A stretch of 64,000 nt of DNA from Cervus elaphus (GCF_910594005.1 NC_057841.1:12881001-12945000), one strand, 5' to 3'. Counted from the first letter of the stretch, positions 1 through 10,892 are shown. A program made the numbers and translations. The notes: generated by a model from the letters alone, not told the origin.

Positions 1-389
1 TTGTCTCTGAACTCCCATAACACCTGTTCCATATATTTAATACACAATAACCTATTTCCCTCTGACATCTCTTCTCATTCTGCCTTGTGGCAGAGTTTCT
101 GGAATGTAATGGAAACTTACACACCTATACAGCTCATCTTCTCTGTCAGCAAAGGAACTCCTTGAGTCCTTCAAATGAGTGCCTGGAATACAGCTCCACT
201 GTACTCTGAGACCGTTTATAGTAATTTTGTTTCTGTGATTCCAAACAACATGTTTCCAACTGTTTTGGATAGGCCATATTCAGTATTTATTTCGAACATG
301 TGAGAGGCACAGACTCTCACAGTCAACATAGGAGCAGAATTGATGCATGCCTGTGTATTATACACTGAGAGAATACAATTCTTTAAATA
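1..389. other. Unassigned AT-rich DNA, left edge
   Basis: I recognise no gene or repeat here. The stretch is unique-looking AT-rich DNA up to a MIR remnant. Confidence 0.5.
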
Positions 390-560
390 CTAACAATAAG
401 AACTAACATTTATTGAAAAGGATCCCTGGGCTAAGCTGTTACCCATTTTTAGAATGAGGAATCTGAAGCTTAATAAGCTTTAAGTCATTTCTCTAAGTCA
501 TACAGATAAGGAGGAGGCAGGACTCGAACCCAGGTCAGACTTTCTTCAAAGTATTTGCTT
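390..560 (-). mobile_element. MIR SINE remnant
   Basis: The plus strand shows the usual reverse-complement order of MIR landmarks: a degraded 'cccatttttagaatgagga' block, a 'ctaagtcatacagata' block, and the tRNA-like end 'ggactcgaacccaggtcaga'. MIR is an ancient tRNA-derived SINE. The copy is heavily diverged and has no visible TSD. Confidence 0.75.
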
Positions 561-639
561 CTCCTTGAAAACAGTTCTCTAGGGCATAAATGTGTTGTTG
601 AGACACAGGGCACCAGATCTCCTGCTGACACTTAATCCA

Positions 640-918
640 TTGCTGCTGCTGCTGCTAAGTCGCCTCAGTCGTGTCCGACTCTGTGCGACCCCATAGACAG
701 CAGCCCACCAGGCTCCGCCGTCCCTGGGATTCTCCAGGCAAGAACACTGGAGTGGGTTGCCATTTCCTTCTCCAATGAAGGAAGGTGAAAAATGAAAGTG
801 AAGTCTCTCAGTCATGTCCAACTCTTCACGACCCCATGGACTGCAGCCTACCAGGCTCCTCCATCCATGGGATTTTCCAGGCAAGAGTACTGGAGTGGGG
901 TGCCATTGCCTTCTCCAC
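640..918 (-). mobile_element. Bov-A2 dimeric SINE with internal CTG microsatellite
   Basis: Two head-to-tail Bov-A monomers (about 645-775 and 795-918) lie on the minus strand. Each reads through 'gaccccatggactgcagcc'-type sequence to 'gccatttccttctcc'. The outer end begins with a short (TGC)n run at 641-656. Near-identical 9-bp flanks at 631-639 and 919-927 (cttaatcca / ctcaatcca) look like the TSD. A 101-codon minus-strand frame across it is SINE sequence, not a gene. Bov-A2 is a non-autonomous ruminant SINE that borrows the BovB 3' end. Confidence 0.95.
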
Positions 919-927
919 TCAATCCAC

Positions 928-2115
928 TAAATCTGTCTAAAATCTAAGGTGATTTTTTACACTGCTGGCTGTTACTCACTAGTGGCCGCATAGACAGCTA
1001 TCACTAACCCACTTTTGAACATGAGCAAACTAAATGATCAAGTAGCCACAGAATATGCCTACTCTGACTTTTCAGTCTGAGATGAAATCTTTCCATGATT
1101 CTGTGCAGTTTTTCCAACAAATTGATGTACTTCATGTATGTCAAAAGCCTTTTCCAACCCTGCTTACCCTGACCTAATAATTGCTTCTTAATCCCCAAAA
1201 GATTGGTCAGATATCATTTTCATTATGTAATTTTTTCCTGAACACTTTCTACAAAGAAAGTGTCTTATTTATTTTGTATTGTCAGCATACAGCAATTCCA
1301 CAATAAGCTTCTTGGGTTAAAAATGATCCTGTAATTTCAAGTGTGTACTTATTTAAAGTTCGTCTTTCTTTTTACTTATGTATTTTTGTGGCAAAGTCTT
1401 TTCTTAGTCACAGCTTTCAAGTTTAGATGAGGGCTGATTTTCCCCTTTAAACATTACTAACATTTTATTCAGGGATATTTTCCCTCAGTGAGAAACAGTA
1501 GAAATTGGCAGCATACCAAGTAGTCTGATTCAGCAAGAATGCACCTGGCAAACTCCAGTAATTTTGTTTCATCCTTTAAGATTTTTTGCTGTGAAAGCTA
1601 TCATGGGTCACATAGTAGCTGGAGACAGAGTGCTCATGCAAATTTGATTTTAGTTCTTAACTGTCTTATATCAACTATGTTGATTCTTTCATCTGTATTA
1701 AAGCCATACGTGTCTCTTGGCTATATGAGTCACGTAAGCAAGACTTTTAATTATCTCCCTGTATACATTCCTCCCTTTGTAGAATTAAAAATTAAGCCTA
1801 CACATAGGAGTCAATGGATAGGTAGTTGATTTTAAATATAGAAACACTGTTTTAAATACAGGGTTAAGTTTCATAAGAGACTGAGCTTTAAAATACATTT
1901 ATACAGGCATATTCTAAAAGTCAAAACCCTAAAAAGCATTCTCTGTCGTTACTGTATACAGTAGTTCAAATATTTTCACCAGCTTTTGGTTAATATATGA
2001 GTGTGCTATAAGTCCTCAAAATAATCAACAGTAAACTAAAATGTATTGGGTTTCTGCAGTGTCCCAACAATTAGGCTACATTTTTAATATTTTTATACAT
2101 TTCACTGTCAAAATA
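928..2115. other. Unassigned AT-rich DNA
   Basis: No recognisable repeat or coding signal. A 96-codon plus-strand frame at 1539-1829 has no family resemblance I can see. Confidence 0.5.
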
Positions 2116-2119
2116 ATTC

Positions 2120-2245
2120 ATTATAGTAGATATGATATTCATATTACAGATAGAGAAGCAGAAGTTAAGATTAACTTCTTAAAATCTTGCATTTTCTAAG
2201 TAATCAGGTATGTTGGACTCTCGAATCTATGCTTTATGCCCTCAG
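2120..2245 (-). mobile_element. Probable MIR remnant
   Basis: The order of landmarks fits reverse-complement MIR: 'attacagatagagaagcaga', a degraded '-taagtaatcaggt-' block, then 'ggactctcgaatctatgct'. It is very diverged; L2-type tail homology is an alternative. Confidence 0.45.
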
Positions 2246-3560
2246 TTTGTTAGAGAAAATGTGATACAGTTGTGAGATTGAAAATTTTTTGTTTCATGAG
2301 CATAAAGATTGTGACTCTGAGATTCATCTATTTTTTTGGAAATATGATTCTTAAAATGGTCACATAAGATAGTGATAAACAACATCCCTTGGAATCCCAT
2401 TATTTCTTTGCTGGAAGAAGTGCAAATTCAGTTAAAGACTCTGAGTTAGCAGCACCACCAGTAGTGCTGAAAATGACAATATGTATGTCACAGAATAAGA
2501 TGAATGAAACCACAGCCTCAACAATACAAAAAACTGCTAATAGTTCTTAACATTTCCAAAGAGAAGTTAAGTATGGAATGGTGGCTTAAAAGTTAAACCT
2601 TTCAAGGTTAGTTGTTTTTTTATTTTTTAAATGTGTATGAGAGTGATGGTAACATTTAGAGGGATTTAATGTTGTTATCGAAAACAGCAGGTAACTCCTT
2701 GCTATGGGGAAGAGAGGATTTATTTCTGGCCAATGGGAAAGAATGTGGATATATATTTTGGTATTATACTACTGAAGAAAAAAGTGTCAGCTGGTCAAAT
2801 TTTGAATAAGCAAGCCAATCTTTGGTTTATGGTCCTTAAAAAAAGTGCCCAATAATGCCACAACTAGTAAAGTTATTCTTAAGTTTTATCAATATGAATT
2901 AAAAACTTCCCTGCCAAAAAAATACGTTGATTTCCAAAATCCTTTTTATAAGAAAAAACTTAAATTGAATATAATTTGTTGCTGTTTTATTAAGAAAATC
3001 TCCATTTATTTAATGTAACTTCCCTTATGAAGCTTTATGATTTTAAATAGATCCTATGTAAAAGTAATATAGAATGTGAAATTTCTAAAAATAAAATTTT
3101 GATATAAATTAATGCAAAACACCAAGGATTAACAATGTAAAGGATGATAAAATACCATTCATTAAAATTACTAATCACAGACCTGAATTCCATGCTGTTT
3201 ATATTTTAACAGTTAGCATTACCTAATGTTTTTCTGGTGTGAAATTTTAATGTTGAAATAAAGGCTGTATACATTTTTGTATGTTTATTAAATGTAAATT
3301 TTGTTGGTTTAAAAGCAAGATAGAAAAGCAAAATCATAGGTGAGAAGCTAAGTCTAATTTTAATGGAGGGTCATATCTATGACAGATTGTTTTCAATAAT
3401 TAGAAAATATTTTGAATCAAAGTAGAATTTTTTATTCAGTGGCTACAGTGTCATAGGGATACCTCTCATAAAAATAAAACTGAGCATCAGATTTCCCACC
3501 GTTCTTCCTTATATGGCAGGGTCTTTATACTGGACCCAGAGTTGTAGTGCAACAACATGG
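2246..3560. other. Unassigned AT-rich DNA
   Basis: Long AT-rich stretch with short A and T runs. I see no repeat family or coding frame that I can support. Confidence 0.5.
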
Positions 3561-3564
3561 ATAG

Positions 3565-3770
3565 AAAATGAGCCATGGGATCTGGAAGACATGGGCTTGG
3601 AAGTCCAGCCCACAGTGTTCTACCCATCTGTAGCTGGCCAATTCCAGAACATTTGTGAACCTTGATTTATTTGTCTCCATAACATAATAGATAACCCTAC
3701 CCCATGAAACCTACTGAGTTCAGTGGGCAGCACACAGAAGGAATTAAATAAGGGTGGCTATTTTTAAAGC
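3565..3770 (+). mobile_element. Probable MIR remnant
   Basis: MIR-sense landmarks appear in order: 'gacatgggcttggaagtcca', a degraded 'tagctggccaattccagaac', 'cttgatttatttgtctcc', and 'ataatagataaccctacccc'. Strongly diverged. Confidence 0.55.
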
Positions 3771-4344
3771 CTGTTGCAAAGTGGTCTTTTTATATGATGA
3801 GGTCACCTTGCTGCACAGGCATTTTATGCCTATGGCAGCTGTGAAGAGCATACAGAGGACTAACTTGGTCATTAGGTGAATTCTTAGTATGAATCCTTGT
3901 TCCCACGTCTTGCCATATAAATACATGTTTGTGTGAGTCTTTCTAGTAGAATATTTATAAGTATAAAGTGAGCCTTATACCTGTATTTGGTATGTACAGC
4001 TGGAAACTCTTTCCAGAAAAACGTTTTGTGTCATCAGCTCAGTGATCTAAAGGGAAGGCAAGTCTAACGGAAGCCATGATTGCCTATTGGTTAAGCAATA
4101 TACGTATAATCAAATACCAAGTCAACTGTACTCTGCTTTCAAAGTAATTATGAACAGGCTTATAAATCTTTTAAATGTTGTATAAATGTGTTATGCCACA
4201 TGATACAAGATAGAACATCTGCTTTTGCAAGCAGAATAAGATGATTAAAATAATTCAATATGATAGATCCATGGTACCATTCATAAAATATGATAAAAAG
4301 TGAAATAAAACAATAACAATAAAGTTAATTATTGAGACCCTAAT

Positions 4345-4393
4345 ATAAATCATTAAACACACAGAAAAACACTTAACAAGTTATTGATTATAA
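4345..4393 (+). repeat. Left copy of a ~49-bp direct repeat flanking a SINE head
   Basis: This segment (ataaatcattaaac... to ...caagttattgattataa) is matched by 4469-4517 with only a handful of differences. The two copies bracket a Bov-tA head fragment. Such a pair is much longer than an ordinary TSD. Confidence 0.85.
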
Positions 4394-4398
4394 GTGAA

Positions 4399-4457
4399 GG
4401 GGGCTTCCCTGGTGGCTCAAATGGTAAAAAATCTGCCTGCAATGTGGGAGACCTGGG
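4399..4457 (+). mobile_element. Bov-tA SINE, 5' head only
   Basis: The tRNA-Glu-derived head is clear: 'gggcttccctggtggctcaa', then 'aaaaatctgcctgcaatgtg' and 'gagacctgggtt'. It stops inside the tRNA-like part, and the whole BovB-derived 3' half is missing. It lies between two copies of a ~49-bp repeat. Confidence 0.9.
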
Positions 4458-4468
4458 TTAAACACCAA

Positions 4469-4517
4469 TGTAAATCATTAAACATTCAGAAAAACTCTCA
4501 GCAAGTTATTGAACATA
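4469..4517 (+). repeat. Right copy of the ~49-bp direct repeat
   Basis: Second copy of the repeat at 4345-4393; the shared core 'taaatcattaaaca' and 'caagttattga' is directly readable. The divergence between copies implies an old duplication. Confidence 0.85.
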
Positions 4518-4695
4518 ACTTCACCTGAATTCTTAGCTTATCTGAAAAGAGGAAATCTGCATAGAAGAATATTAGTTGACACTTGTGATCTACAAACAGC
4601 GAGGCTGTAAAGGTAGCAATTCCGTAGAGGAGAAGCACTAACAGAACCAAGGTAACAACCACAAAATGGACAGTATTTAAGCTTTCCTATTCTAC

Positions 4696-4814
4696 TTATT
4701 TTTCAGCTGTGCCACATGGCACGCAAGATTTAGTTTCTCAACCAGGGGTCAAACTCGAACTCCCTGCATTAAAAGAGTAGAGTATTAACCACTGGGCCTC
4801 GAGGGAAGTCCCTT
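4696..4814 (-). mobile_element. CHR-type SINE (cetartiodactyl), minus strand
   Basis: The right end reads 'accactgggcctcgagggaa' followed by 'gtccc', the reverse complement of the tRNA-derived CHR head. The left end reads 'ttatttttcagctgtgcc', the reversed tail. Flanks 'ttcctattctac' (4684-4695) and 'ttccattctac' (4815-4825) differ by one base and look like the TSD. CHR SINEs predate the ruminant Bov SINEs. Confidence 0.85.
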
Positions 4815-4825
4815 TTCCATTCTAC

Positions 4826-5505
4826 GTTTAAACTTGGCAGAACAACAGTCTTACAGCCAAAGGCATCAGCTAAAACAAAAGAAAAATGTTAATGCACTTA
4901 AGCCAAAACATTAATAATGAAGTAGACAAATATAATTTCTTTATTGCCTTCATGAGTCAATGTCAAACTAAATTTTGCTGTAGCTTTAGCATGTATGTGC
5001 TCACAGAAACAGCTAGAGTCTCATCTAGAAAACATTCTCCAACAGGGAATGTGGCACAAGTAACCTGGAGGACATGCTGAATTTTAGACTAACTTATAAT
5101 TGTCTATTTTGCAGATAGATATATCTAACTTTGAATTTTAGCTCTCTGAAAATCATGTGTCAGAACAAAACGTAATCTTATGCATACATAGAAACAGCCT
5201 GCTTGTGGTTTTGAATACATCATCCAGGTAGGAGTAAAGCTGTCAGTCAGAAGATGGGCCTGGGACCCTGAGACAGAGGTGCTGTGAGTTCTAACTGTGT
5301 GGCGAGAAGAGATGCGTCAGCGCAGAAGCAGTGGTGTCAGAACATGGCAGGAGTTTGCTTTGGCCTCTCTATTTTGGATCTCAAATGACAGGTCTGTTGA
5401 ACTTAAACTTTAATTGGCATTGTGCAGCTTCTTTGAAACCACTCAGTTTAATGCCAGCCCTGAGAGGTAAGAAAGTAGAATAAGAAACGTTAGATTTAGG
5501 GAGGA
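4826..5505. other. Unassigned DNA
   Basis: No repeat or gene recognised. The 64-codon frame at 4886-5080 shows no domain. Confidence 0.45.
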
Positions 5506-5981
5506 TGTTGCTATGGTCTGAATGTTTGTGGCCCCCAAAACTCACATGATGGAATTCTAATGCCCATTTTGATGTATTAGGAGGTGGGGCCTTTGGAGGT
5601 GATTGGAGCAGGAGAGTGGAACCCTCAGGCATGGGATTGTTGCTTAGTGGCTCAGTCAAGTCCAAGTGTTTTGTAACCCTATAGACGGTAGCCCACCAGG
5701 CTCCTCTGTCCATGGGATTCTCCAAGCAAAAATACTGGAGTGGGTTGCCATTTCCTTCTCCACATGAGTGGGATCACTGCTCTCTTGAGAGACCCCACAT
5801 TGCTTCCAGCCCCATCTCAACCCATGAGGAGACAAAGAAGTCTGCCTTCCCCTGACCATGTGGGCACCTTCATTTTTGACTTCCATCTTCCAGAACTGTG
5901 ATGAAATCACATTTTGTTGTTGATAATGAGCCCCGCCCCAGTCCGTGATCATTGTTATAGAAGGCTGAGCACATTAAGGCA
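5506..5981 (+). mobile_element. MaLR LTR (MLT1-like), split by a Bov-A insertion
   Basis: The LTR starts 'tgttgctatggtctgaatgt', continues with 'ggaggtggggcctttggagg' and 'tggaaccctcaggcatggga', and after the SINE resumes 'gagaccccacattgcttcc', 'ccatcttccagaactgtgat' and a degraded 'ttgttatagaaggctgagca' end. This order matches MLT1-type solo LTRs of the ERVL-MaLR group. No internal retroviral sequence is visible on either side, so it is a solo LTR. Confidence 0.82.
5638..5768 (-). mobile_element. Bov-A monomer SINE inserted in the MLT1-like LTR
   Basis: A single Bov-A unit on the minus strand: 'ggctcagtcaagtccaag', 'agcccaccaggctcctctgt', 'gagtgggttgccatttcctt'. The LTR sequence continues on both sides. 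A short 'tgggat' repeat at 5632-5637 and 5769-5774 may be the TSD. It must be younger than the LTR. Confidence 0.93.
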
Positions 5982-6245
5982 GAAATGGAGGTGGGGTTAT
6001 TGAATGTATTTTCAGGAATGAAAGCAGAAAGAAAATGGAATGGGATATATTGGTAATTTGTGCTGGCTGGTCTTCCCCGCCCCCCAGGATAGACACAAAA
6101 GCATGAAAAAGGAAAAATGATTTATTTTTAATGATTCTAATGCTCTATCAATTCGATCTTACCTTATTTCTTTACTAATTTTCACTTTAGATTGAGGAAA
6201 ACTCTACTCATATTGTCGCTAGAGTGTTTTGAACACTAAGATCTT

Positions 6246-7041
6246 TTTTTCATTGGAGGATGATTGCTTACAATGTCGTGTTAGTTTCTGCTATACAACG
6301 TGAATCAGCTACACGTACAGGTGTGTTCCCTCCCGCTTGTGTCTCCCTTCTACCCCATCCGACCCCTCTAGGTCACCGCAGAGCACCAAGCTGCTTCCCA
6401 CCACCTAGCTGTTTCACATATGGTGGTGTATATATGTCAACCCTACTCTTTCAATCTGTCCCACTCCCTCCTTTCCCCACTGTGTCCATAGTTCTGTTCT
6501 CTACATTTGTGTCTCTCTTCCTGCCCTGCAAATAGGTTCATCAGTACCATTTTTCTACATTCTGTGTCTGTGTTAGTCACTCATTTGTGTCCAACTCTTT
6601 GAGACCCCCGTGGACTGCAGCCCACCAGGCTTCTCTGTCCATGGGATTTCCCATGCAAGAGTCCTGGAGTGGGTTGCTATTTCTTTCTCCAGGGGATCTT
6701 CCTGACCCAGGGATTGAATCTGGGTCTCCTGGACTGCAGGCAGATTCTTTACTGTCTGAGCCATGTTTGATATTTGTTTTTCTCTTTCTGACTTACTTCA
6801 CTCCGTAAAACAGGCTCTAGGTTCATGGACCTCACTTCAACAGACTCAAATTCATTCCTTTTTAAGGCTAAGAGTCCATTGTTTATATGTACTACAGCTT
6901 CTTTATCTATTCATCTGTAGATGGACATCTAGGTTGCTTCCATGTACTGGCTATTGTAAAGAGTACTGCTATAAGCTATGAGTACTATATCTTTTTGAAT
7001 TGTGATTTTCTCAGGGTACCCAGTAGTGAGATCGCTTGGTC
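6246..7041 (-). mobile_element. L1 3' segment, minus strand, split by a Bov-tA
   Basis: It starts with the reversed A-tail (T run at 6244-6250), then 'cattggaggatgattgctta', the 'ctagctgtttcacatatggt' zone and, after the SINE, 'tttctgacttacttcactcc' and 'ttgcttccatgtactggcta'. The flank 'cactaagatctt' (6234-6245) recurs at 7042-7056 with three extra bases, which fits an aged TSD. The 5' part of the L1 is missing. Frames of 91, 73 and 72 codons here are L1 sequence only. Confidence 0.9.
6566..6763 (-). mobile_element. Bov-tA SINE inside the L1
   Basis: Nearly full Bov-tA on the minus strand: 'ctcatttgtgtccaactctt', 'cctggagtgggttgctattt', 'tttctccaggggatcttcct', and the tRNA-like head 'cagattctttactgtctgag'. 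L1 sequence flanks it on both sides. Confidence 0.95.
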
Positions 7042-7047
7042 CACTAA

Positions 7048-7245
7048 CTAGATCTTAAAGGTTTTCAACACACATGCAGAAAAAGTAATTATGTGAGATG
7101 ATGGAAGTGTTAAACTAACCTTATTGCAGTAATCATTTCACAACATACGTGTGTATCAAATCGTCACATTGCACACCTTAAAATTCCACAATATTACATG
7201 TCAATTAGATCTCAATAAAAGCTGGAATTTTTTTAAAAAAGTATC
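7048..7245 (+). mobile_element. Old mammalian L1 3'-UTR remnant
   Basis: The end 'cacattgcacaccttaaaat', 'ttacatgtcaattagatctc', 'aataaaagctgg' matches the 3' UTR end of L1M-group elements. Upstream 'gtgagatgatggaagtgtta' fits the same UTR. It is interrupted on its left by the younger L1 insertion. Confidence 0.65.
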
Positions 7246-7300
7246 TTTTGATACAAGAAATATTTAAGTATGTTTGACTTTGATAGCTTACGGTGAACGG

Positions 7301-7954
7301 TGTTGGATTCATGATCTCCAAAGAAGATTTAGCTTTGGGACCAGAGACCAGGCTCGACCACTCAGGGCTCTCGTGTGGCAGTTTTATTACAGTGAAAAGG
7401 GGCAGAGAAATCTTCTGACATAGACATCAGAAGGGGGCAGAGAATGCCCCCCTCGCTAGTCTTTAGCAAGGGTATTATATACTTTTTAATTAGTTATTAC
7501 TATAAATCAAAAGAAAGTCTCAAGTTTGTGAAAATTTTACCAGACCCACTCCCACAATTTACGTTTTAGGGTAACAGGATTAGAATTAACAATAGAAAGA
7601 TCCTACCAGACCCACTCCCATAATTTACATTCTAAAATACCAAGATTAGTCAAAAGGTTTTCAGGAAGGAGAAACTGTCCTCAAGCAAAATACATTTTTG
7701 TTATATAATCTGTAGTACAGAGTTTAAACTAAGTTGTTTGTTGTAAAATCATCAGTTCCGAGCTTAAAGGGGAAAAAAACCCAAACTCTTTTATGTGACT
7801 AAGACTAAGGAATGTAGGGGGGGGAAAATGTTCGTCCTTTCCTCCTCCTCCTGGAGAATTCCAGACCCCTATCTCCTCCTTGAGAACCCCAGACCCCTCT
7901 CTCCTCGGGGACCCCTGGACTTCTTATCAACCTGCCTAGGAATTGACTCTCTCA
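7301..7954 (-). mobile_element. Solo retroviral LTR, minus strand
   Basis: On the minus strand this is a well-formed LTR: it opens TGAGAGAGTCAATTCC, has a TATA box AAAGTATATAATACC at about 7470-7484, an AATAAA signal in CTGTAATAAAACTGCC near 7378-7393, and closes CATGAATCCAACA. U3 holds two copies of a 25-bp block (7538-7562 and 7604-7628). It resembles bovid ERV LTRs, but I cannot name the family with certainty. No primer-binding site or polypurine tract adjoins it, so no provirus body is attached. I see no convincing TSD, so exact ends may be off by a few bases. Confidence 0.82.
7538..7655 (-). repeat. Tandem U3 block of the LTR
   Basis: The block 'taccagacccactccca' begins at 7538 and again at 7604, an offset of 66 bp. 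The first 25 bases of the copies differ at one position, and later parts such as 'ggattag' / 'agattag' still align. Duplicated U3 blocks are commonly enhancer repeats; that role here is inferred. Confidence 0.85.
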
Positions 7955-9717
7955 ATGTTAAGGCTATATATTTTGGATAAAGAAAATAAAACTAGGAAAG
8001 GAATTGGTGTAGTAAGACTGATTCTGTAAGGCAGAGCAGGTGAGTTTTATAAAGATTAACAATGTCCTGTGTTCTAATGGGACATCCACAAGCTATTCCT
8101 TCCTTTGGTTTGATCCAGATTACTTGAATTCTTTACTTTTTGTAGTTCTGTTGTTCTCTATTTTTCTCTGCCTCCCTGAAAAATAATTTCTGTATGCTCA
8201 GTCATGGCAGAGTGTAATTTCCTTACAGATGGGAGCTTGTCTTCTGAAGAAATTAAACACACTGAGCAGACTCTCACCCATAATAAAAAGCTACCAGAAG
8301 GTCTAACTGCAGTCACAGACTCAAGGAAGTAGATGAAGCATCATTTCCTCTTTCCGCTTAGTACATAAGAATCCAGAATAGTTTTTTGCTTCATGACTCT
8401 GAACATAAACACCATTTTTCTTTACATAAAAGAAGCCTACAAAGAAAAAAAAAAAACGTTGCTTTTCAAAACACTTTTTAGTGGTGGACATTTTATTAGT
8501 CTTGGGATGAATGTTTTACTTCCCTTGAATTGGGAAACCACTCTCAGGGAATTTGAGAATAATTATTTCAATATAAGGGTGTAGAGCTCCTGAACTTGCA
8601 TAATTTCCCATAAGAAAAATTAAATCAGGATTATGTAAGTATATCACTACAAGTCCAGTTGGCCCTGAGGCAATGCCTGGGAAGAAGTAAAGATGCCTTC
8701 CATCAGCCACAAAAATCAGGCTAGCCTCAAGCTCTGCTTACCCTCAACAGTCTTACTTCAGTGATCATTTGGAGTAAGACCACAAATACATAAACTGTCC
8801 ATGGTGTTGAAGAGATTTAAACATGAAAAGCAATAGACTATTTTACCAAAACCCAAGCATAGAGCAAGAAAATGAAAGGGAAGAAAATCACTATATTAAA
8901 AGCAAGAGAGGTTGGATAATACCTAATCCATCTAGACTTGGCCCTCAGTGGAGCCAAGTGATTCTTGGAAGAAAACAGAATCAACAGTGAGGCTAGAATT
9001 ATTTGAATGAATAGCCTACATTCATCAACTTTTTCATATGGATGGTCATTTTTCCTTTCCCAAGACACCCCAGGAGGAATTATTAGAAGCCCTTTAGATT
9101 CCCTAGCCAAACTATAGTTCTTAGCCATGATATTTTCATGTTAGTACAAATGATATAAACCATCAGCTAGCTTCTCCTCTCTCACTACTGTCTATACAGT
9201 ATACTGATACTTCCTGTCCAGCACTCAAATAATATGGGATCTTACTCATATTTGCACCTATTTTTTTCTCCCTTCCTGCCATTCCCCCACAAACTCCCCC
9301 CACACTGACTCACTAAAACACCCAAACATCAGTGACTGTGTCTGTCTCCTCTGTCCCCAGAGTATTCTTAAGTTAATAATGAAAAATTACAACAGAAATT
9401 TATATGCATAGATGTTTATTGCAATAATATGTACAATATTTAAAGATATGAAAGAAAAATGTTTACCAGTGGAATAACATCCAATAATATAATCATACCT
9501 TAGAATATTATAATCCAAAAATGGTGCTTTAGTAATGTTAAATAGCAAAATATTTAAAAATAATTTTGGATAAAAAGCAGGGTCAAATCTACATAGATAT
9601 AATTGTGGTTATATTATGTAATCATGTAATTAGCATATAGATATATATTTATTACATGCATAATTCTAAGAGTGTTTGTGTGTGTCCAGAGAGAGGTTGT
9701 ATAGAACAGACATTATA
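7955..9717. other. Unassigned DNA
   Basis: About 1.8 kb without a repeat or gene that I can name. Frames of 96 codons (minus, 8838-9128) and 64 codons (minus, 8516-8710) have no recognisable domain. The first few hundred bases beside the LTR do not look like retroviral coding sequence. Confidence 0.45.
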
Positions 9718-9868
9718 TACCTGAGTATGGACTCCGGAGTCTGGCTGCCTGACTGTGAATCCCAGTTTTGTACTTAATAGGCAAATTACTTAAGCTCTCT
9801 TTTCCTCAGTTTCATCCTTTTTGAAATGGGGAAAATAAACACACGGTTGATATTGAGATTAGATGGTT
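9718..9868 (+). mobile_element. MIR SINE remnant
   Basis: Sense MIR order is good: 'gactccggagtctggctgcc', 'gactgtgaatcccagttttg', 'caaattacttaagctctctt', 'cctcagtttcatc', 'gaaatggggaaaataaaca'. It ends just before a BovB insertion. Confidence 0.85.
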
Positions 9869-9879
9869 GAATTCTACTT
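9869..9879 (+). repeat. Left TSD of a BovB insertion
   Basis: The 11-mer gaattctactt is repeated exactly at 10143-10153 on the other side of the BovB fragment. Confidence 0.9.
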
Positions 9880-10142
9880 GCTCTTCATTTGTCAAGTTGT
9901 GTCCGACTCTTTGTGACCCCATGGACTGCAGCAGGTTTCCCTGTCTCTCACTATTTCCTGGAGTTTGCTCAAACTCATGTCCTGTGAGTCAATGATATTA
10001 TCTAATCATCTCATCCTCGGTCACCCTCTTCTCCTCCTGCCTCAGTCTTTGCCAGCATCAGGGTCTTTCCTAATGAGTCAGCAGTTCGCATCAGGTGGCC
10101 AAAGTATTGCAGCTTCAGCTTCAGCATCAGTACTTCTACGCA
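9880..10142 (-). mobile_element. 5'-truncated BovB 3' end
   Basis: Minus-strand BovB tail: 'gaccccatggactgcagcag', 'gagtttgctcaaactcatgt', 'ctaatcatctcatcctcggt', 'catcaggtggccaaagtatt'. An exact 11-bp TSD brackets it, so this is a complete single insertion of a severely 5'-truncated copy. The 70-codon frame inside is shadow sequence. Confidence 0.95.
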
Positions 10143-10153
10143 GAATTCTACTT

Positions 10154-10892
10154 AGAACAATGCATAACAGAGAATAAATATGCAATTCTTAGTTCTTAGG
10201 ATCATCCAAATACATACACACATTATAAGTACACAAAATGAACCTATGCATACACATAGACACTTGCAAAACTATGCAAAATCGAGCAAAGTGTTACCAG
10301 TATTTTTGACTTTTGAGATGGTGAATAACTTTTGTGATTACATGTTTTTTCTATTTTCTGAGGTTTTCTGGAATGCAAAAATATACTTTCATAATCAAAA
10401 ACAATTTTGCATGGTATTTAAGAACAGATGGATTGAGTTATACACATATAGTACATATGCTTAAAATACAATATTATATTAAAAATACAATACTGCTTAA
10501 AGCAATGCTCAGCATATAGGATGCTGTATTAAGTTAATATAAACGGTAAATTGAGGAAATGGACATAGTAATTAGTAACTAGAGAATATTTAGCCCAAGG
10601 GATCTACAAGAAAGGAAGTTAAAAATGGAATCGTAGAAGGCGAAATCAGTCAAAGACTTAAGTATATATTTGATAGGCAGCATCAAAGAAACTTGTACAA
10701 AGTCAGAAAATCTGTAACAAGAAAAAATAAGCCTCATGGCCAAATTTAGATTCCAGATAAATTGGGAAAATAAGATCAGAGTAAATGGGGTTAAATTTGT
10801 TTGAAAGAGGAAAAACTTTTACATGATCCTGGAATAAGGAATATAGGGTGGGGTGTCGGTATGTAAAAATTTGTATTTTAAAAAGCCAAAAG
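10154..10892. other. Unassigned AT-rich DNA
   Basis: No recognisable element. Frames of 94, 61 and 115 codons are AT-rich chance frames without motifs. Confidence 0.5.

Noticed and set aside
579..884. 101-codon minus frame
   Set aside because: It lies in the dimeric Bov-A SINE, whose units stay open on one strand.
7955..8350. Internal retroviral sequence beside the LTR
   Set aside because: No polypurine tract, primer-binding site or coding similarity is seen; the LTR is treated as solo.
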